Assembly (NCBI RefSeq): GCF_026212465.1
Contig: NC_080057.1
Location: 23,013,647 to 23,077,646 of the forward strand
DNA: 64,000 nt
DNA from: Amaranthus tricolor
Taxonomy: Eukaryota > Streptophyta > Magnoliopsida > Caryophyllales > Amaranthaceae
Direction: 5' to 3'
Under the pieces are notes generated by a model that saw only the letters and a list, made by a program, of their open reading frames with translations, made no database searches and was not told where the DNA came from. Every line of letters starts with the position of its first letter. Within the stretch, counting starts at the first letter, position 1. Below, one piece after another: positions 12,301-24,700 of this stretch. The position numbers were made by a program, and so were the translations under genes.

Positions 12301-15084
12301 GAAGAGATGGAAATGAAAAGAAAAATTCATTAACATAGGGGGAACAGAGATCGGCATCTGAATATTGTGAAGTATTTTTTAAGAGCTTTTTAGCTCATTT
12401 GAGATAGAATTTTCTTTTTTGTATTTTCAGCTTACTTTGATTAAGTTTATCAACTTCATTTCTTTACACTTTTCTTTGCATGACTGAGCATGTAGGAATA
12501 AGAATTTGTTTTCTGATATCTGTTTTGCAGGAGGTGCGGAAATTTTTCCCTATGTGGAATCTGATCTAAAGAAAATAGCTGCGAGGATAGTAGACAAGGC
12601 TAAAGAGTTGTGCCACTCTAAATCGGTATACTCTTCTTTTTTTTTTGAAAAACACAAAAATGTCTACTGGGTACTGTAGATTATTACAATTTTGTTTTTT
12701 TTTATTGCATTTCATCCTGCATTATGGTGAATATGATAAGTTTTGAAAATTTTAGCATTTCTCTAACTACACCAATTCGTAGTCCTATAAATTTTGATTC
12801 TATGGAATGATCATTCCTTATAGTTCATGATTGATTCTATGCACTCTATAATTGACAGAAGTTACTGTATTTATACAAATAGGTATTTCCAAACCTAGTT
12901 TTCTGGCTTCTTGTGTCACAACATGTCACTGCATCTGATAAAGAAAGTTGACTATCCTTTGTTGTTGATTTTTGATTGCAAATGTTATAACAGATTCATA
13001 GCCAACTATTCCAGATCATCTATACATGTGTCCTATCCAAGTCTTTGCTTAAGGGGAATAAAGCACCGATGAAATTTTCATCCTTTGGAAACCAATCTTA
13101 CTCAGCACCAGTGCATGTAGGGGTCTAGTTATGTCAATGATTCAATATCATGAATCGTTTTATATTATAATCAGAGAATAAACAGAAATGATGCAACTAC
13201 TTGTCTTACCAGTAACACAATTAAGTATTAACCAATCTAATCCAGAAGGTGTCACTTTTGTGAGAAGTGTTCTAAATATTTTCTCAATACTAACAATATA
13301 TGCCAGATTCAAAATCGATGCATCCCTTTGCCATCATTTTTGGAGTTGGAGTAAAAGTTCCTAGTCTGCATTCTGCGAGTACATTTTACAGCTAATGACG
13401 CTTGCATCCCAAATGAAAGACTTAGCTTTGGGCCATAGGAATAGAAAGTCAACCATAAACCTTTTCAAGAATTTTTTCTAGCTATATTAGCTTAATTTTG
13501 CATTACCATCCCACCAATTAACATTATTCAACACCAACAACCAATTGGGCCGTAGAAATTTAGTGGGCAAATGTGTTGGGTAGGTTGTAAAAAAATTCTC
13601 GAGTACTGAAGAAAAAGATGAAAATTCTCCTCTAGAGAAATGTTGTATGTCATCAACATAGGCATAGGTGTTATTAGATTTAGGCCACTGTATGCAGGAA
13701 GATTTTTTAATCCAGAGAAGTCCCCAAAATTTTATTTCAGTGACTGAACGTTTGTGGTAGTCGATTTTCTGCTCCCTTACCTTTCTCCTTTTTCTTAAGA
13801 ACTAACCATGGATAGAGCCATGTTAAAAATTGGATATGCCTTATACATGGGGATGCAAACAAACTGAATCGAGTCGAGTTTTAGTGCATAGAAAGTTAAG
13901 GTTGATAAGAAATATAGGCTTTGAAATAACTTGTTTGAGCTTGCTCACGAACATGTTGAGCTTGAGCGGAGCTCAAACGAAAGGAACTACCTTCAATTAG
14001 CAAATATTTAGCAATCATAATAATATAAGAATAACATAGGTGTAGGGTTGGGCTCTTGGGGGAGGGGGATGGTAGCTCTCTCCTATGTTCTTTATCCTTT
14101 GCTAAGTAAGATGTACTTGTTTCTTTCGCATTATATTTGACTTTTGAGGCAGCTAAAACTCTTGGAATTTGCTTTTTCTTCAGGTACACAATGTTGTTAT
14201 AGAAGTTGTAGAAGGTGATGCTAGGAATGTGCTCTGTGAGGCTGTTGAGAAGCACAATGCATCCCTGTTGGTTGTGGGTAGTCATGGTTATGGAGCAATT
14301 AAAAGGTAAGATATTTACGACTTGTTCTCCCTGACTTTCACTGCTTAATAAGTCGAGTTTGAATTTGCTCAGTACCTAGTCTTACATTTTAACAACTTAT
14401 GAAGCTAAGTTCAGTTCTCAAGTTAAGGAGAACAAGTCATGCATGATATATCATCAAACCCTATACAACATTCAAGTCTAAAAACATAAATGTGATGCAA
14501 CATAGATTGTTGCGAACTAGGGGCGTTCAAAAAAAACCCTACCCGACTCGTCAATTCACATTCTAAATGGCGGGTCAATTTTTTTTAAAAAAATATGTTA
14601 CGGGTCAGGTACCCGACCTGTCTTTTTTTTTTTTAAATATTATGTTGCCAACTATCTTGTTCCTTTTTGGTGCATTATTCTTATCTTCATATCATAAAAA
14701 ACCATATTTATTCTTCCATGAAGAATTCTTTGAACCAAATCTCTGACCAGTGACATTCAAGTGATTATCACTGTATCAGTGCTTTGCATTTGTATGTATC
14801 GGAACACTCATCTATACATGTGTACTGAATCAACCCAACTGCCATCTTACTATGTTATAAAGTATGTTACACAATTCAATATAAGTTTTTAGTCAAACTG
14901 GCCAATGCCTGTGGCAGGCACGAGCCTAGATTCTCCTTTTTTGTATGGGAAGTACGCTTGGGAAAGCCACTGAAAGTAACTTATATTTGATTGCAGGGCT
15001 GTTCTCGGCAGTGTAAGCGACTACTGCGCTCATCATGCTCATTGCTCAGTAATGATCGTGAAGAAACCTAAGATAAAACACTGA
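9389..15084 (+). CDS. Universal stress protein (UspA domain), copy 1 of tandem pair
   Basis: Exons 9389-9569, 12531-12625, 14184-14305 and 14997-15084 join in frame to a 161-aa single-domain USP. It begins MANSEKPVMLAGIDESDQSFYALEW and ends VMIVKKPKIKH. The ATP-binding signature G-2X-G-9X-G-S is intact in VVGSHGYGAIKRAVLGSVSD. Plant USPs are small cytosolic or nuclear ATP-binding proteins induced by hypoxia, drought or wounding; the exact role here is unknown. The neighbour at 16710 has the same four-exon plan with exons 2, 3 and 4 of identical length (95, 122, 88 nt), so the pair arose by tandem duplication. Intron 1 is 2.96 kb. Confidence 0.93.
9570..12530 (+). other. USP copy 1 intron 1
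   Basis: A 2.96 kb intron. Around 10440-10640 the sequence (TATATATGTGTATATG, then TTGATGCAGAGCC) looks like worn LTR sequence, but no partner was found. The rest shows no element or coding sequence I can support. Confidence 0.4.
14519..14640. mobile_element. hAT-like terminal fragment in USP copy 1 intron 3
   Basis: The sequence starts TAGGGGCGTTCAAAA and runs into ACCCTACCCGAC, GGCGGGTC, ACGGGTCAGGTACCCGACC. This is the typical hAT end followed by a CCCGACC-rich subterminal. The opposite terminus is not evident. Confidence 0.45.
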
Positions 15085-16709
15085 ACTCCTTTTTCGACTT
15101 ATTGTATGAGAAGAGTATGCGCTGCTTCATGTAACACATATATTTGTGTGTAATAGTTCCATTTCAAACAAAAATATTTGGATTGTAATGATGTATTATT
15201 AGGAAAATGATGCAAATGATGATACAAATGTGACATTCTATATTGTTCGGGCAATAAGCTTGTGTGATACATGACAGCATGAGCTATATGAAATTTATAA
15301 ACTGTTTTTTAATGCAGTGGTTGATTATTCAGAGAGAAGTAGTTTTATTGATTGAATCAACTCTAGTATAAATTAATTGTTTTACTTGTATATTAAGTAT
15401 GTAATTATGTATAAGAAGAAATATAATTAAATAAAATTTTATTTAATTCATCTCTACTTTCGGTGCAAATTTCACAATATTAATTTTTTATGATTTCAAT
15501 TTTATTATGTGAAATCTTGATTTTATTAACAAGAAAGACAAAGGTTTTAGAATATAATTTCCATTTATTTTTCTGTTATGTTTATGCTTGTAATTCTTCT
15601 TCTAAATTCAACTAATTAATTTTGATTTAACTTTAGTTTTTATATAATTATAACTAGATATCATAAATATCCAAATATTTTTTAATTGTAATTATGTTAT
15701 GTTTTTTGCTTATATGTTTGTGCTTAAATCTAGGTGAAGCTACATCGAGATCAGGGGAGTCTCGACACTCTACTCTAAATACACAATCTATTGTATCTTT
15801 AACTCGGTTTTCTTCATAATTTATAATATAATACAATGAATGGACGATTTATATGTCACAAATTCATAAAAATCAAATGGTAAAATTATTTAAAAATAAA
15901 ATTTGAGGTATGTAATTCGCTTGATGTTATGGAGGTTTTTTTAACACTCAATCATTAATTAATAGAATTTTTGTCTTTCATACTCTCACGCAATACTTAT
16001 TGGTATCTTACAAACTTTCAACGTCCCAAGTCTCAAATTAAACGTTTTCCATCAAACAAAAGTCTAGACTTTTTAACTTTTTAAATAATCATTTTACCGG
16101 TTTATCGATCATTTGATTATATTTTTTTGTTAGTGTCAATGATCCGACTATAAATTTTTGCCCACTCATTCAACCATATTTATTAGCATATCATTTATCT
16201 GACTATTTTTTGAGTAAGAAATGGATCGGCTAGTACATTTACTTCTTAACCTCGATTAAATCAACACAAGATATTTTATAACATACTTATCCTCATTTAT
16301 GCACATCTCTAACAATTCTTCAGCAAGTCACATTAACTCCAACTCATCGTGATCATCATCTTACCCAGTATATTCCGTTCATAAGAACTATGATCAGTGT
16401 TCATTAAGCCGACTCACTTCAAAAATGATACCTTTAAAAATAGAAAAAAAAAAAAAAGGCTAATTAAGAAAAAAAAGAAGAAAAAGGAAAACAAATTAAA
16501 CAATGGGTAGTTGTAGTTTAGCATGAAAACAGAGCACCCAGTAAAGTCCTGGAAACGTCTAGGAGTGTGAAGAACCCTCTCACCGCTCTTTTCTTTCTTC
16601 ACAATAAAATCCCCTTTTTCATCCAATTTGTAAGTGAATTTTTCAGCTTGTCGAATCCCAAACCCTAAAATAAGAAATCAATCGAAACCTTTAAAGGCAA
16701 AGTTTAGAA
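15085..16709. other. Intergenic between the two USP genes
   Basis: This holds the 3' UTR of copy 1 and the upstream region of copy 2. It is AT-rich, without a coding signal or a defined transposon. An A-rich tract lies at 16440-16500, about 210 bp upstream of the copy 2 start. Confidence 0.6.
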
Positions 16710-19463
16710 ATGGCGACGACAGAATCAGACTCAGAAAAACCAGTAATGATGGTAGGAATTGATGAAAGTGAAGAGAGTTTTTATGCGTTAGAATGGACAC
16801 TTGATCACTTCTTCGTTCCTTACTCTCCTAATTACCCTTTTAAGATCTTACTTGTTCATGCTAAACCTCCTCCTTCTTCTGCTATTGGAGCCACTGGTCC
16901 TGGTAATTTGATTTCTTCTCTTTTTTCTCTTTATTTTCTTCTTGTGAATTTTCTCTTTACGTCAGTGTAGTTCTAGTATGGATATGCTTAGTAATCAAAA
17001 TCATTTATCAAATATTTTATGGTCGTAAGATCATATTGTAGAAAATGCGGTAATGGTTGCAATCAAGATAATGAAACATTGATGCGGTAACGGGAACAAT
17101 ATTGGTCGAAAGCATAAGATATCATTTGATACGGTCCTACACATAGTTTGTACATTTTTGCACCTATCCTTTTGCTTATAAGATAACGGTTGCGATGACA
17201 ATAATGGAACACTATATGCTAATGGGAAGAACTTAAATATTGATCGAAAGCATATATTTTGGTACAACACAAAACATATATTTTTTTTTACCCTTTTGCA
17301 CCTATCCTTGCTCATAAGGTAACGGTTACGATAACGGTAACGAAATACTGATGCGGTAACGAAAACAACTTAAATATGGGTCGAAAGTATAAGATGTCCT
17401 TTAATACGGCTCAAAATAGTTTTTTCTACACTTTTGCACCTATCTGGTAACGGTTGTGATCATGGCAAGGGAACTCTAATGCGATAACCAGAAAAGCTTA
17501 AATATCAGTCGAAAGCATGAAGATATCCTTTGATAAGGCACAAAACATATATATTTTTTTAAATACACTCTTGCACCTATCCTTGCTCATAAGGTGACGA
17601 TTGCGATCACTGTAACGGGAAGAGCTTAAATTTCGGTCGAAAGCATAGGATATCCTTTGATACGGTCCAAAACACATATTTTTTAAAATTTTTTTTTTCT
17701 ACACTTCTGCTCCTATCCTTGCTCATAATTTTTCATGTTTTTTATGTTGTATTTTCTTAGTTGGACATTGATAATCATGATTTAAGCATTGTTGAAAATT
17801 TTGCTTCTTAACAATTTTCTTACCATAGGAGTTGTATAATCAAGTGGGTATTGATTGTTATTGGTAATTTTTGTTTGTACCTCCCTTTTGTGTTAATTAT
17901 GTGTTTTAAAGTATATTTGACATTGGGTTTATAAAACTGTGCAAATGCAGGAGCGGCAAATGTTTTATCATTGACGGAAGCAGGTCTAAAGAAAGCAGCT
18001 TCAAGGGTGATTGATAAGGCTAAAGATTTGTGCCACTCTAAATCAGTAGTTACTCAACTCGATCATTTTATCTTCTGTTCTGTGTGCTAAGTGCGACTCA
18101 ATACTCATCATTCTTACCATTTGGATTTTTCATTGTAATCAATATCCACAAATTCTTGTTTGAAATTGTCTCACCAGACGCTCTTCATATATTGGTTAAA
18201 TAGCCTAATACAAAAATTATTAGCATATTGATTGTTTTGAGGGAACCATCTTGGTATCTTGGTCGATTTCATCGTATTAGCACAATTTCAGGATGAAGTC
18301 ACCAGACGCACTTTATATATTGGTTACATAGCCTTATGCAAAAAATTATTAGCATATGGATTGTTTTGAGGTTTTCTGTGAACCATCATGTATATTTTGG
18401 TCGATTTCAACGTATTAGCGCAATTTCAGGGACGAAGTCAGAAAATAAAAGTCTTGGAGCCCGAAAATATATTAAATAAAAAGTTTTTATCTTCCTCCAT
18501 TCATTATTTGAGCTTCCTCACCAAGGAACCACCAAAATTTTGTTAATTATGATGATGAGTTACGCTATTAGTTGCTTTTATTCTGCATATTGTGCTGATC
18601 ATGTATCTTGACATGAAGAATCATTAGTTCTTCACAGCTTGATAGGGTCTTTGTTAAGTGCTGTGCTTTACTTGCTACATTTGAATTTTGAAACTAATTG
18701 GATTAGATATGATCTCAGGTGCATGATGTTACAGTTAAAGTTGTGGAAGGCGATGCAAGGAATGTTCTTTGTGAGGCTTCTGAGAAGCTCCATGCGTCTA
18801 TGTTGATTGTGGGCAGTCACGGCTATGGTGCAATTAAGAGGTAAGTTGTCACATACTTATATCAGCATCAATTAAGCATTCAAAAAATATGTATAGATTA
18901 TTTTTTCAGTTATTTAACAACTTTATTATGGTTGTTTATCAAACAAACTTTGCACTCCACAATATGGTCGATTAAACTTGGTGCATAGATAGAGTTACTC
19001 CTAAGTTGAGCTGGACTTATTGTAAATGCCAGTAAATAACCGGAGAAATACAAAGAGCACACACTTCTATAAGTGTAGGAGATATCATCCCATAATCATA
19101 TGGTAATGAGAGAAACGGCTCAAATGAATTATAAAGTGTGCCTACTATCTTAATTCATCGATGTTGGAACAAACCATCGCAACGGTTACTAGTGAGCCAA
19201 AGCTTGCTACGAGCCACCCTCAAAGATAAGATACGTAAAATGTAATACAAATGAGGTTTATGTCCACAAATTATTTAAACTCTACGTTTCAATCACAAGA
19301 CTATCAATTTTCCCTTCACCTTGCGTTGCCTCTATATTAGCTTTTGCTGGCACTAAATATATGATTGTATTGCAGGGCTTTGTTAGGTAGTGTAAGTGAT
19401 TACTGTGCTCATCATGCTCGTTGCTCGGTAATGATAGTTAAGAAGCCTGGGATTAAGCACTAA
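16710..19463 (+). CDS. Universal stress protein (UspA domain), copy 2 of tandem pair
   Basis: Exons 16710-16902, 17951-18045, 18719-18840 and 19376-19463 join in frame to a 165-aa protein. It begins MATTESDSEKPVMMVGIDESEESFY and ends MIVKKPGIKH. The nucleotide-binding signature G-2X-G-9X-G-S is intact (VGSHGYGAIKRALLGS). The main differences from copy 1 are a longer N-terminus and the region at residues 66-78 (AANVLSLTEAGLKK versus GAEIFPYVESDLKK). The diverged exon 2 start may reflect altered function. Introns 1 and 2 carry local tandem duplications listed separately. Confidence 0.93.
17040..17735. repeat. Minisatellite, ~137-bp unit, about 5 copies, in USP copy 2 intron 1
   Basis: The word TTGCACCTATCC and variants recurs at about 17158, 17296, 17434, 17571 and 17707, spacing 136-138 bp. 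Each unit also carries GGTAACGGTTGCGAT-like, GGTCGAAAGCATA and TATCCTTTGATACGG words. Copies have diverged by substitutions and small gaps. Confidence 0.85.
18172..18440. repeat. Direct duplication, ~128-bp unit x2, in USP copy 2 intron 2
   Basis: CACCAGACGC begins units at 18172 and 18300. Both contain ATATATTGGTTA, ATTATTAGCATAT, GATTGTTTTGAGG, TTGGTCGATTTCA and GTATTAGC, followed by CAATTTCAGG. Confidence 0.85.
19000..19170 (-). repeat. Dispersed LTR-like repeat, copy A
   Basis: In USP copy 2 intron 3. Its reverse complement matches 22990-23150: ATCGATGAATTAAG, CACACTTTATAA, CATTACCATATG, then AATAAGTCCAGCT. Typical TGTTGG/CATCGATGAATT wording suggests a worn LTR, but no paired LTR is present. 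Confidence 0.55.
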
Positions 19464-19992
19464 TCTCATTTTGTAAGTGTTGGTTGATGAATGAGGCTTT
19501 GGAAGAAAGGATTGACCTGTTTCACCTTCATTCCTTGTCTATCTTTTATGTATATACTTCTCCAGAAAATGTTGTTTGAGTTCGACAAATCGGACACTTA
19601 TGGATTGCTGTTTCTGAGTACTTTATAATCTATTCTTAGGTGTTCCTTCATTTGTTAGTTGAATACTAAGGGTAACAGCATGTCTAGACATTTACACTAA
19701 TGTTTAATTGGAGAGTTTGAATAGATTTTTATTTTTGGCTACTCATGTTTCTTGGGTGACAATCTCATCTCTTGGTCCTCTTAGAGTCGGGTGACTGAAT
19801 ATAAGGTGTTGCAAATGTTGTCGTTGAGGTGCGCTGGTTGTGTATTTTCCTTCTTGAGCTACATTGTACTCTTAAACAAACTAATAATGTTTGTTGTAAT
19901 AACATGTTCAAATACAAATACCTCTTCAGTTTTCCTATACAACACTTAGTGATGGCCAGGATCCGGGTTGGGCTAGTTTTGGTTCCGATTCT
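19464..19992. other. Intergenic, USP copy 2 3' flank
   Basis: This probably holds the 3' UTR of USP copy 2. No coding signal was seen. Confidence 0.5.
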
Positions 19993-20262
19993 TGTAATAA
20001 TCCGACCTCTCGGACCACAGGTAACTACTCATGGAGACTGTAGATTGGCCTCACAGACCAATACAAATATTTCCAACACACTTTGACCTCACTCGTGCAC
20101 AACTGGAAAACTTTTTAGGAGGTCATCCATCTTAAGATTGCTCTCCACTAAGTACGCTTAACTGTGAAGTTCTTAGCAAATGGGCTTTCATGAAAAGAAG
20201 ATGCACCCTGTTGATATGAGTAGTCTATCAATCCCTTATAAAGTTCATTTTGAGATATCACA
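19993..20262 (-). mobile_element. Cassandra-type LTR, second copy
   Basis: Read on the minus strand it begins TGTGATATCTC and ends ATTATTACA (270 bp). It shares with the 7523 copy TTGATAGACTACTCATATCA, GTGCATCTT, CACAGTTAAGCGT, TGCACGAGTGAGG and CATGAGTAGT. The 5S-like block is more degraded (GATGGATGACC, AAAAAG). The flanking pentamers (ATTCT and ATTTC) do not match well, so it is older or has lost its duplication. Confidence 0.85.
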
Positions 20263-21706
20263 ATTTCATCCAGTTTTGGTTCCTAAAAAATGGAATCTGA
20301 CTTAGATTGTTGAGTTTCAGTTTTAGTTCCTGATCGCAATAAGCGTGAATTTACTTTCCATGAGAACAAACTTGGGTTAAGGAGATGATGAAATAATTTT
20401 AAGTTAATCAACCCCATGGTTTCTAGCACTGCTCCTCTACAAAGTTTTGCCCTCAAATTATAATGATTATGTCCGTTTAGATTTATGAGTTTTTAGTTTT
20501 TCAGACAATTAAAAATTAATTTCTAACTGCATATAAAATATAATCTTACATCAGGAATTTGATTTTGTTTTTCAAATTTATATAAAGTGAATGAGAGTTT
20601 ATATAAAATTTTAATTTTATTATCTATTAGCTAATTACAATCTACATTATATGTTAAAAAAAATATGATTTACGATTTGGCCCAATTTAATTTATTAAAA
20701 ACTACCAAAATCGCAAAAAACCCAATTTTGAGAATGCATATCATACCAAACTACTAAATCCAGGTTCAATTAAATTATACGAAAATTAAAACAATTTGCA
20801 GCCTAATCTCATTTCGAATTAAAAAAAATACTATTCTCAAGTCCCACATTTTAACAAAAAACCTGGTTATTATTTAATTAATTAATTGAAGAATGAAACA
20901 ATCTTGTAAATGAAATATTTTATTCCTTCGTCCCACTCAATTTGCATCATTTTAAATTTTAAAATTTTTAATTAATATTACATCGTTTCCTTATTTAGAA
21001 ATAGACAATATCTGTATATTTTAACTTTCCTTAAAATCTTCTATACGATTCAACATATCTCCTTATATATTGCCAGTTTTTTATAATCTCTTTAAAATTC
21101 ACTAATTTTCTCTTTGATGCAATTTTAGTAGGATCGAGAGACGAATAATAATGGTTTTCAGCTACTTTTATGAGAGAACGTTTCTTAAAAAGACGGCCTC
21201 GAAATAAGAAACTCATATTTTTATTTTCTCTTTAATTTATATTAATTGATCTATTTAATTCATATATCTACTATATTTTTACGACAATTTGCCTAATGGT
21301 TTTAGTTGAACCAAAATATAACCAAACACGCTAAACGTTGGTTAGCTTGTTGTAGCAACTAGCATGTGATCTTCTTACAAAATACAAATGCTTGCGAAAC
21401 TATACCACGAAAGGTACGCACCACGTAATATACAGATCAGATAGAGGGAGAATACAGTTAACCCAGAAAACCCAATAAAGAAGAGAAAAAAAAAGGATAT
21501 TCCAAATTTCTAAGAACATAGAAAAAGGAGGAAGGGATAGATTTAGGGAACCAAATATAATTTGTCTGCGTGATCACATTTCTGGGTCTTAACCCAGATT
21601 TTTGATCCACAGTTGAGGGGATTTTCAAGCTGGGTTTTGCTTTTATTTTGCTGGATTTTTGAGGGTTGATTATATAATAATAAAGATTTAAGCTTTGATT
21701 GTAAAC
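20263..21706. other. Intergenic, upstream of the RING gene
   Basis: AT-rich. Around 20925-21010 there is a CTTCGTCCCACTCAATTTGC patch resembling Stowaway ends, without a matching partner. The last ~150 bp is probably the 5' UTR of the RING gene. Nothing else is supported. Confidence 0.5.
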
Positions 21707-24700
21707 ATGGTAAGGTCGGATTATAGTGATCAAGGGATTGATTTGAATGTTGAACCTGAATCATCAATTCCATGTTCCATTTGTTTTGATTTGGTTACCT
21801 ATGATGGGGATAGATCCAGGGCTAAGCTTAAATGTGGTCATGAATTTCATCTGGGTAATCATCATTTGGCTCAATCTTTGTTTTGGTAGTTTTAATTTCT
21901 TAAGGTAGTTTATGGGTTTATTATATTGATGCTTATACGAAATGTTTTGATTGGTTAATTATGAACTTTTTACAAAATTGAGTATTGTGTTCATACTTGT
22001 GAATTTTTTGAGGAATCCTTTAGTTTAGTTCACCTTTTGGTGTGTTTTGTTTAAGCTGACAATTTATGTTGTAGGTTGGTTGATTCATGGTTATATTATA
22101 CTGTATTCAATTATGTGACATTAGCTGACAAAATCAAAAAACAAAAAAGCTGATGAATGCTGATTGAGACTATGTTTTTAGTATAGGAGTCAGGACTGTA
22201 ATTGCCTTGCGTGTCCTTGAAAGCATGTTATTTAGAGCTGGATTATGGGATCTTAGGAATAGATATGATAAGACCAGTACAGCGAAATCTTAATTTAGGT
22301 CCTTTGTATGACTTAGGGCTTAGGACCCAAATGGAAACAAGTTTAATCCTTCCACTTTTGATAGCAATGCAAATGTTGGGTCTTTACGAAGAGATCATAA
22401 TGAAGATGGGGTAGCTTAGATGCATACGTTAAGTTGAATGAGTGAATATATGCTAAAGAATAAATTTGAAATGAAGACAAAGGAAAGGGTTGTTGATTTG
22501 CAAATATGGAAGACAAAATGGGAAGAAACCGCTTTGTGTTGGTTTAGTTATATGCAAAAAAGACCAGAAGATGTACTTGTTAGGTTGGAACATTGAGGTG
22601 CTTAGAAGAGGAAAAAATGGGTTGAAATGACATAATTAACAAAAGTAAAAATTGGCATTGGCATAAAATTTGGAATTTTCCGGAGCATATGAGCATATGA
22701 TAATATATACGAATGAAGGAGTAGGGATACCATATATAATTGATTTTCGTAGTTGTATCTTTATTATTGACGATATATCACATTGATTTTTTGTGGTTGA
22801 TGTTGGCAACCCCGAATGTTGGGATGAAGGCTTTGCCATTAATTTCTTATTGCAAGTATTCATAATTGTTATAAATCAATTCTTCATAAGAAGTAGGTCG
22901 CACAAGATTTTTCACGTTATAATTAATTTATTAGGAACAGAAGGGCAAGTGAGAAGGTGGGAGATAGTCATGTTGGGATGATTTATCCCATATCGATGAA
23001 TTAAAGATGATGTACACACTTTATAAGTTATTGGAGCTCTTCTTTCCATTACCATATGGTCATGGGATGGTATCTTCTTGGCTTATGAAGAGTGTGCACC
23101 TGGTGTTTCCCTGATTATATGCTGGCGTTGACAATAAGTCCAGCTAAACTTAACAAGTTATCATTGTGTATTTTGTCCATTTTTGCTTCATATACTATGA
23201 TGTAGACGGCTCAACGATTCTTGTATTGGATAAAATCTGCTTACCCAAGCTTTATTATCTTATATGAAATCTTGATTTCTCGTGCAACTAAAAATGAACT
23301 TGGAATTGCACGCCAAGGTTTATGTTGTAGTGTTTATTTGTTTGACTTCACAGAGATAGATTATTTAGCTTTTTTGGTGGTAAATTAGATATACTAAAGC
23401 AATTACGCAAAGTTTGAGCCAGCGTTTTGAGAATTCATATCTATCTTTATATCTCATTTTCATCAGCATCATATGCTCCTCTTTTGATACTGATTTCGGT
23501 TAAAGTAATGTTAAGCATCCTTTATGCAGAAGTGGCTGGGGTAGTTGCGAAACAAAATGGCTGGATCATTGTTATTAATGGTATTTTGTTTTTGTATTGG
23601 TTATTACACGTGCTGTCTGGTTAGTTTATATTGAGTAGTGAACTATGCCTCGTATGCATTGGCTGTTGCCCCTTTGGAGATATTTCATTGAGAGGATTTC
23701 AACACCTTTTTGCTGTTCGCCTCTTTAGGCTGAACCCGTTTCTTCCATTTTGTCCTCTATATAACTTTGAGTAATCAAAAGCATATAAGTTTCTCTTCTT
23801 TTCTTCCATTGTCTTTTTTATGGGTTTGAGACTTGTTATTATGCTGGAGATGTCAATAAGGGAATTGTATTAGAAGGTTTGATATTGCTATTATATACAC
23901 TTAAAATGTGGGTGTGCTGGAAAAGAAGAGTGGAATATGTCGTGCAAATGTATACTTAGTACTCCCTCAATCCCATTAAATTTGCTTCATTTTTCATTTT
24001 GATTCGTCCCACTTAATTTGCATCATTTCTATTTTTGGACAATGGCCCATCACTTTCTTTTAATCTTATCCATACATTTTAACTCTCTTTTAATTTCATC
24101 CACATAATTCATTCTCTCTCTTCATTTATTACCACTTTTTTAAAACTTATCCACTTTCTTTTTGATGCAGTTCAAAGAGGACAGATGAGTATAATGATAT
24201 TATCTTTACTGTTCGGCTATATTGAAATGCCAATAAGTGTTGATAAAAAAATGTGAATGTGTAATAGATAGAACTTGTTCTCCTTACAAGAATTGCAAGA
24301 AAGAGTAGTAATTTTCTGATAAAGAGATGATAGTGGATAGCAAAGTTCGAGTCCTGCAATACTCCTATAATTTCTTCTTATTTTCTTTACACCCACCACC
24401 GTTACATCTTGGATATATATTCTAGGAAAGACACCATATTGCATCTTCTCCTATCATTGTTGACATCTTCTAGTTGTATTCTTGTTTGCACCTCACTTGG
24501 TTCCTATGTAAGGACCTCCTTGATTCAAACTTGCCCTATACACATTAACAAAGTATCTCAAACCATCGAACATTTTAACATTTCCCAAGATGGAGGGAAA
24601 GGAGGGGTAGAGAAGAGTTATGAGTTATCCTTCCCAAATCTTTATGTTGTAGTAAGGATTTGCTTAATGCAAAATGTGAAACTTCTCTCCAGTTTTAGTC

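Noticed and set aside
13896..14285. 129-codon minus-strand frame
   Set aside because: It overlaps the antisense of USP copy 1 exon 3 and is a shadow of that exon.
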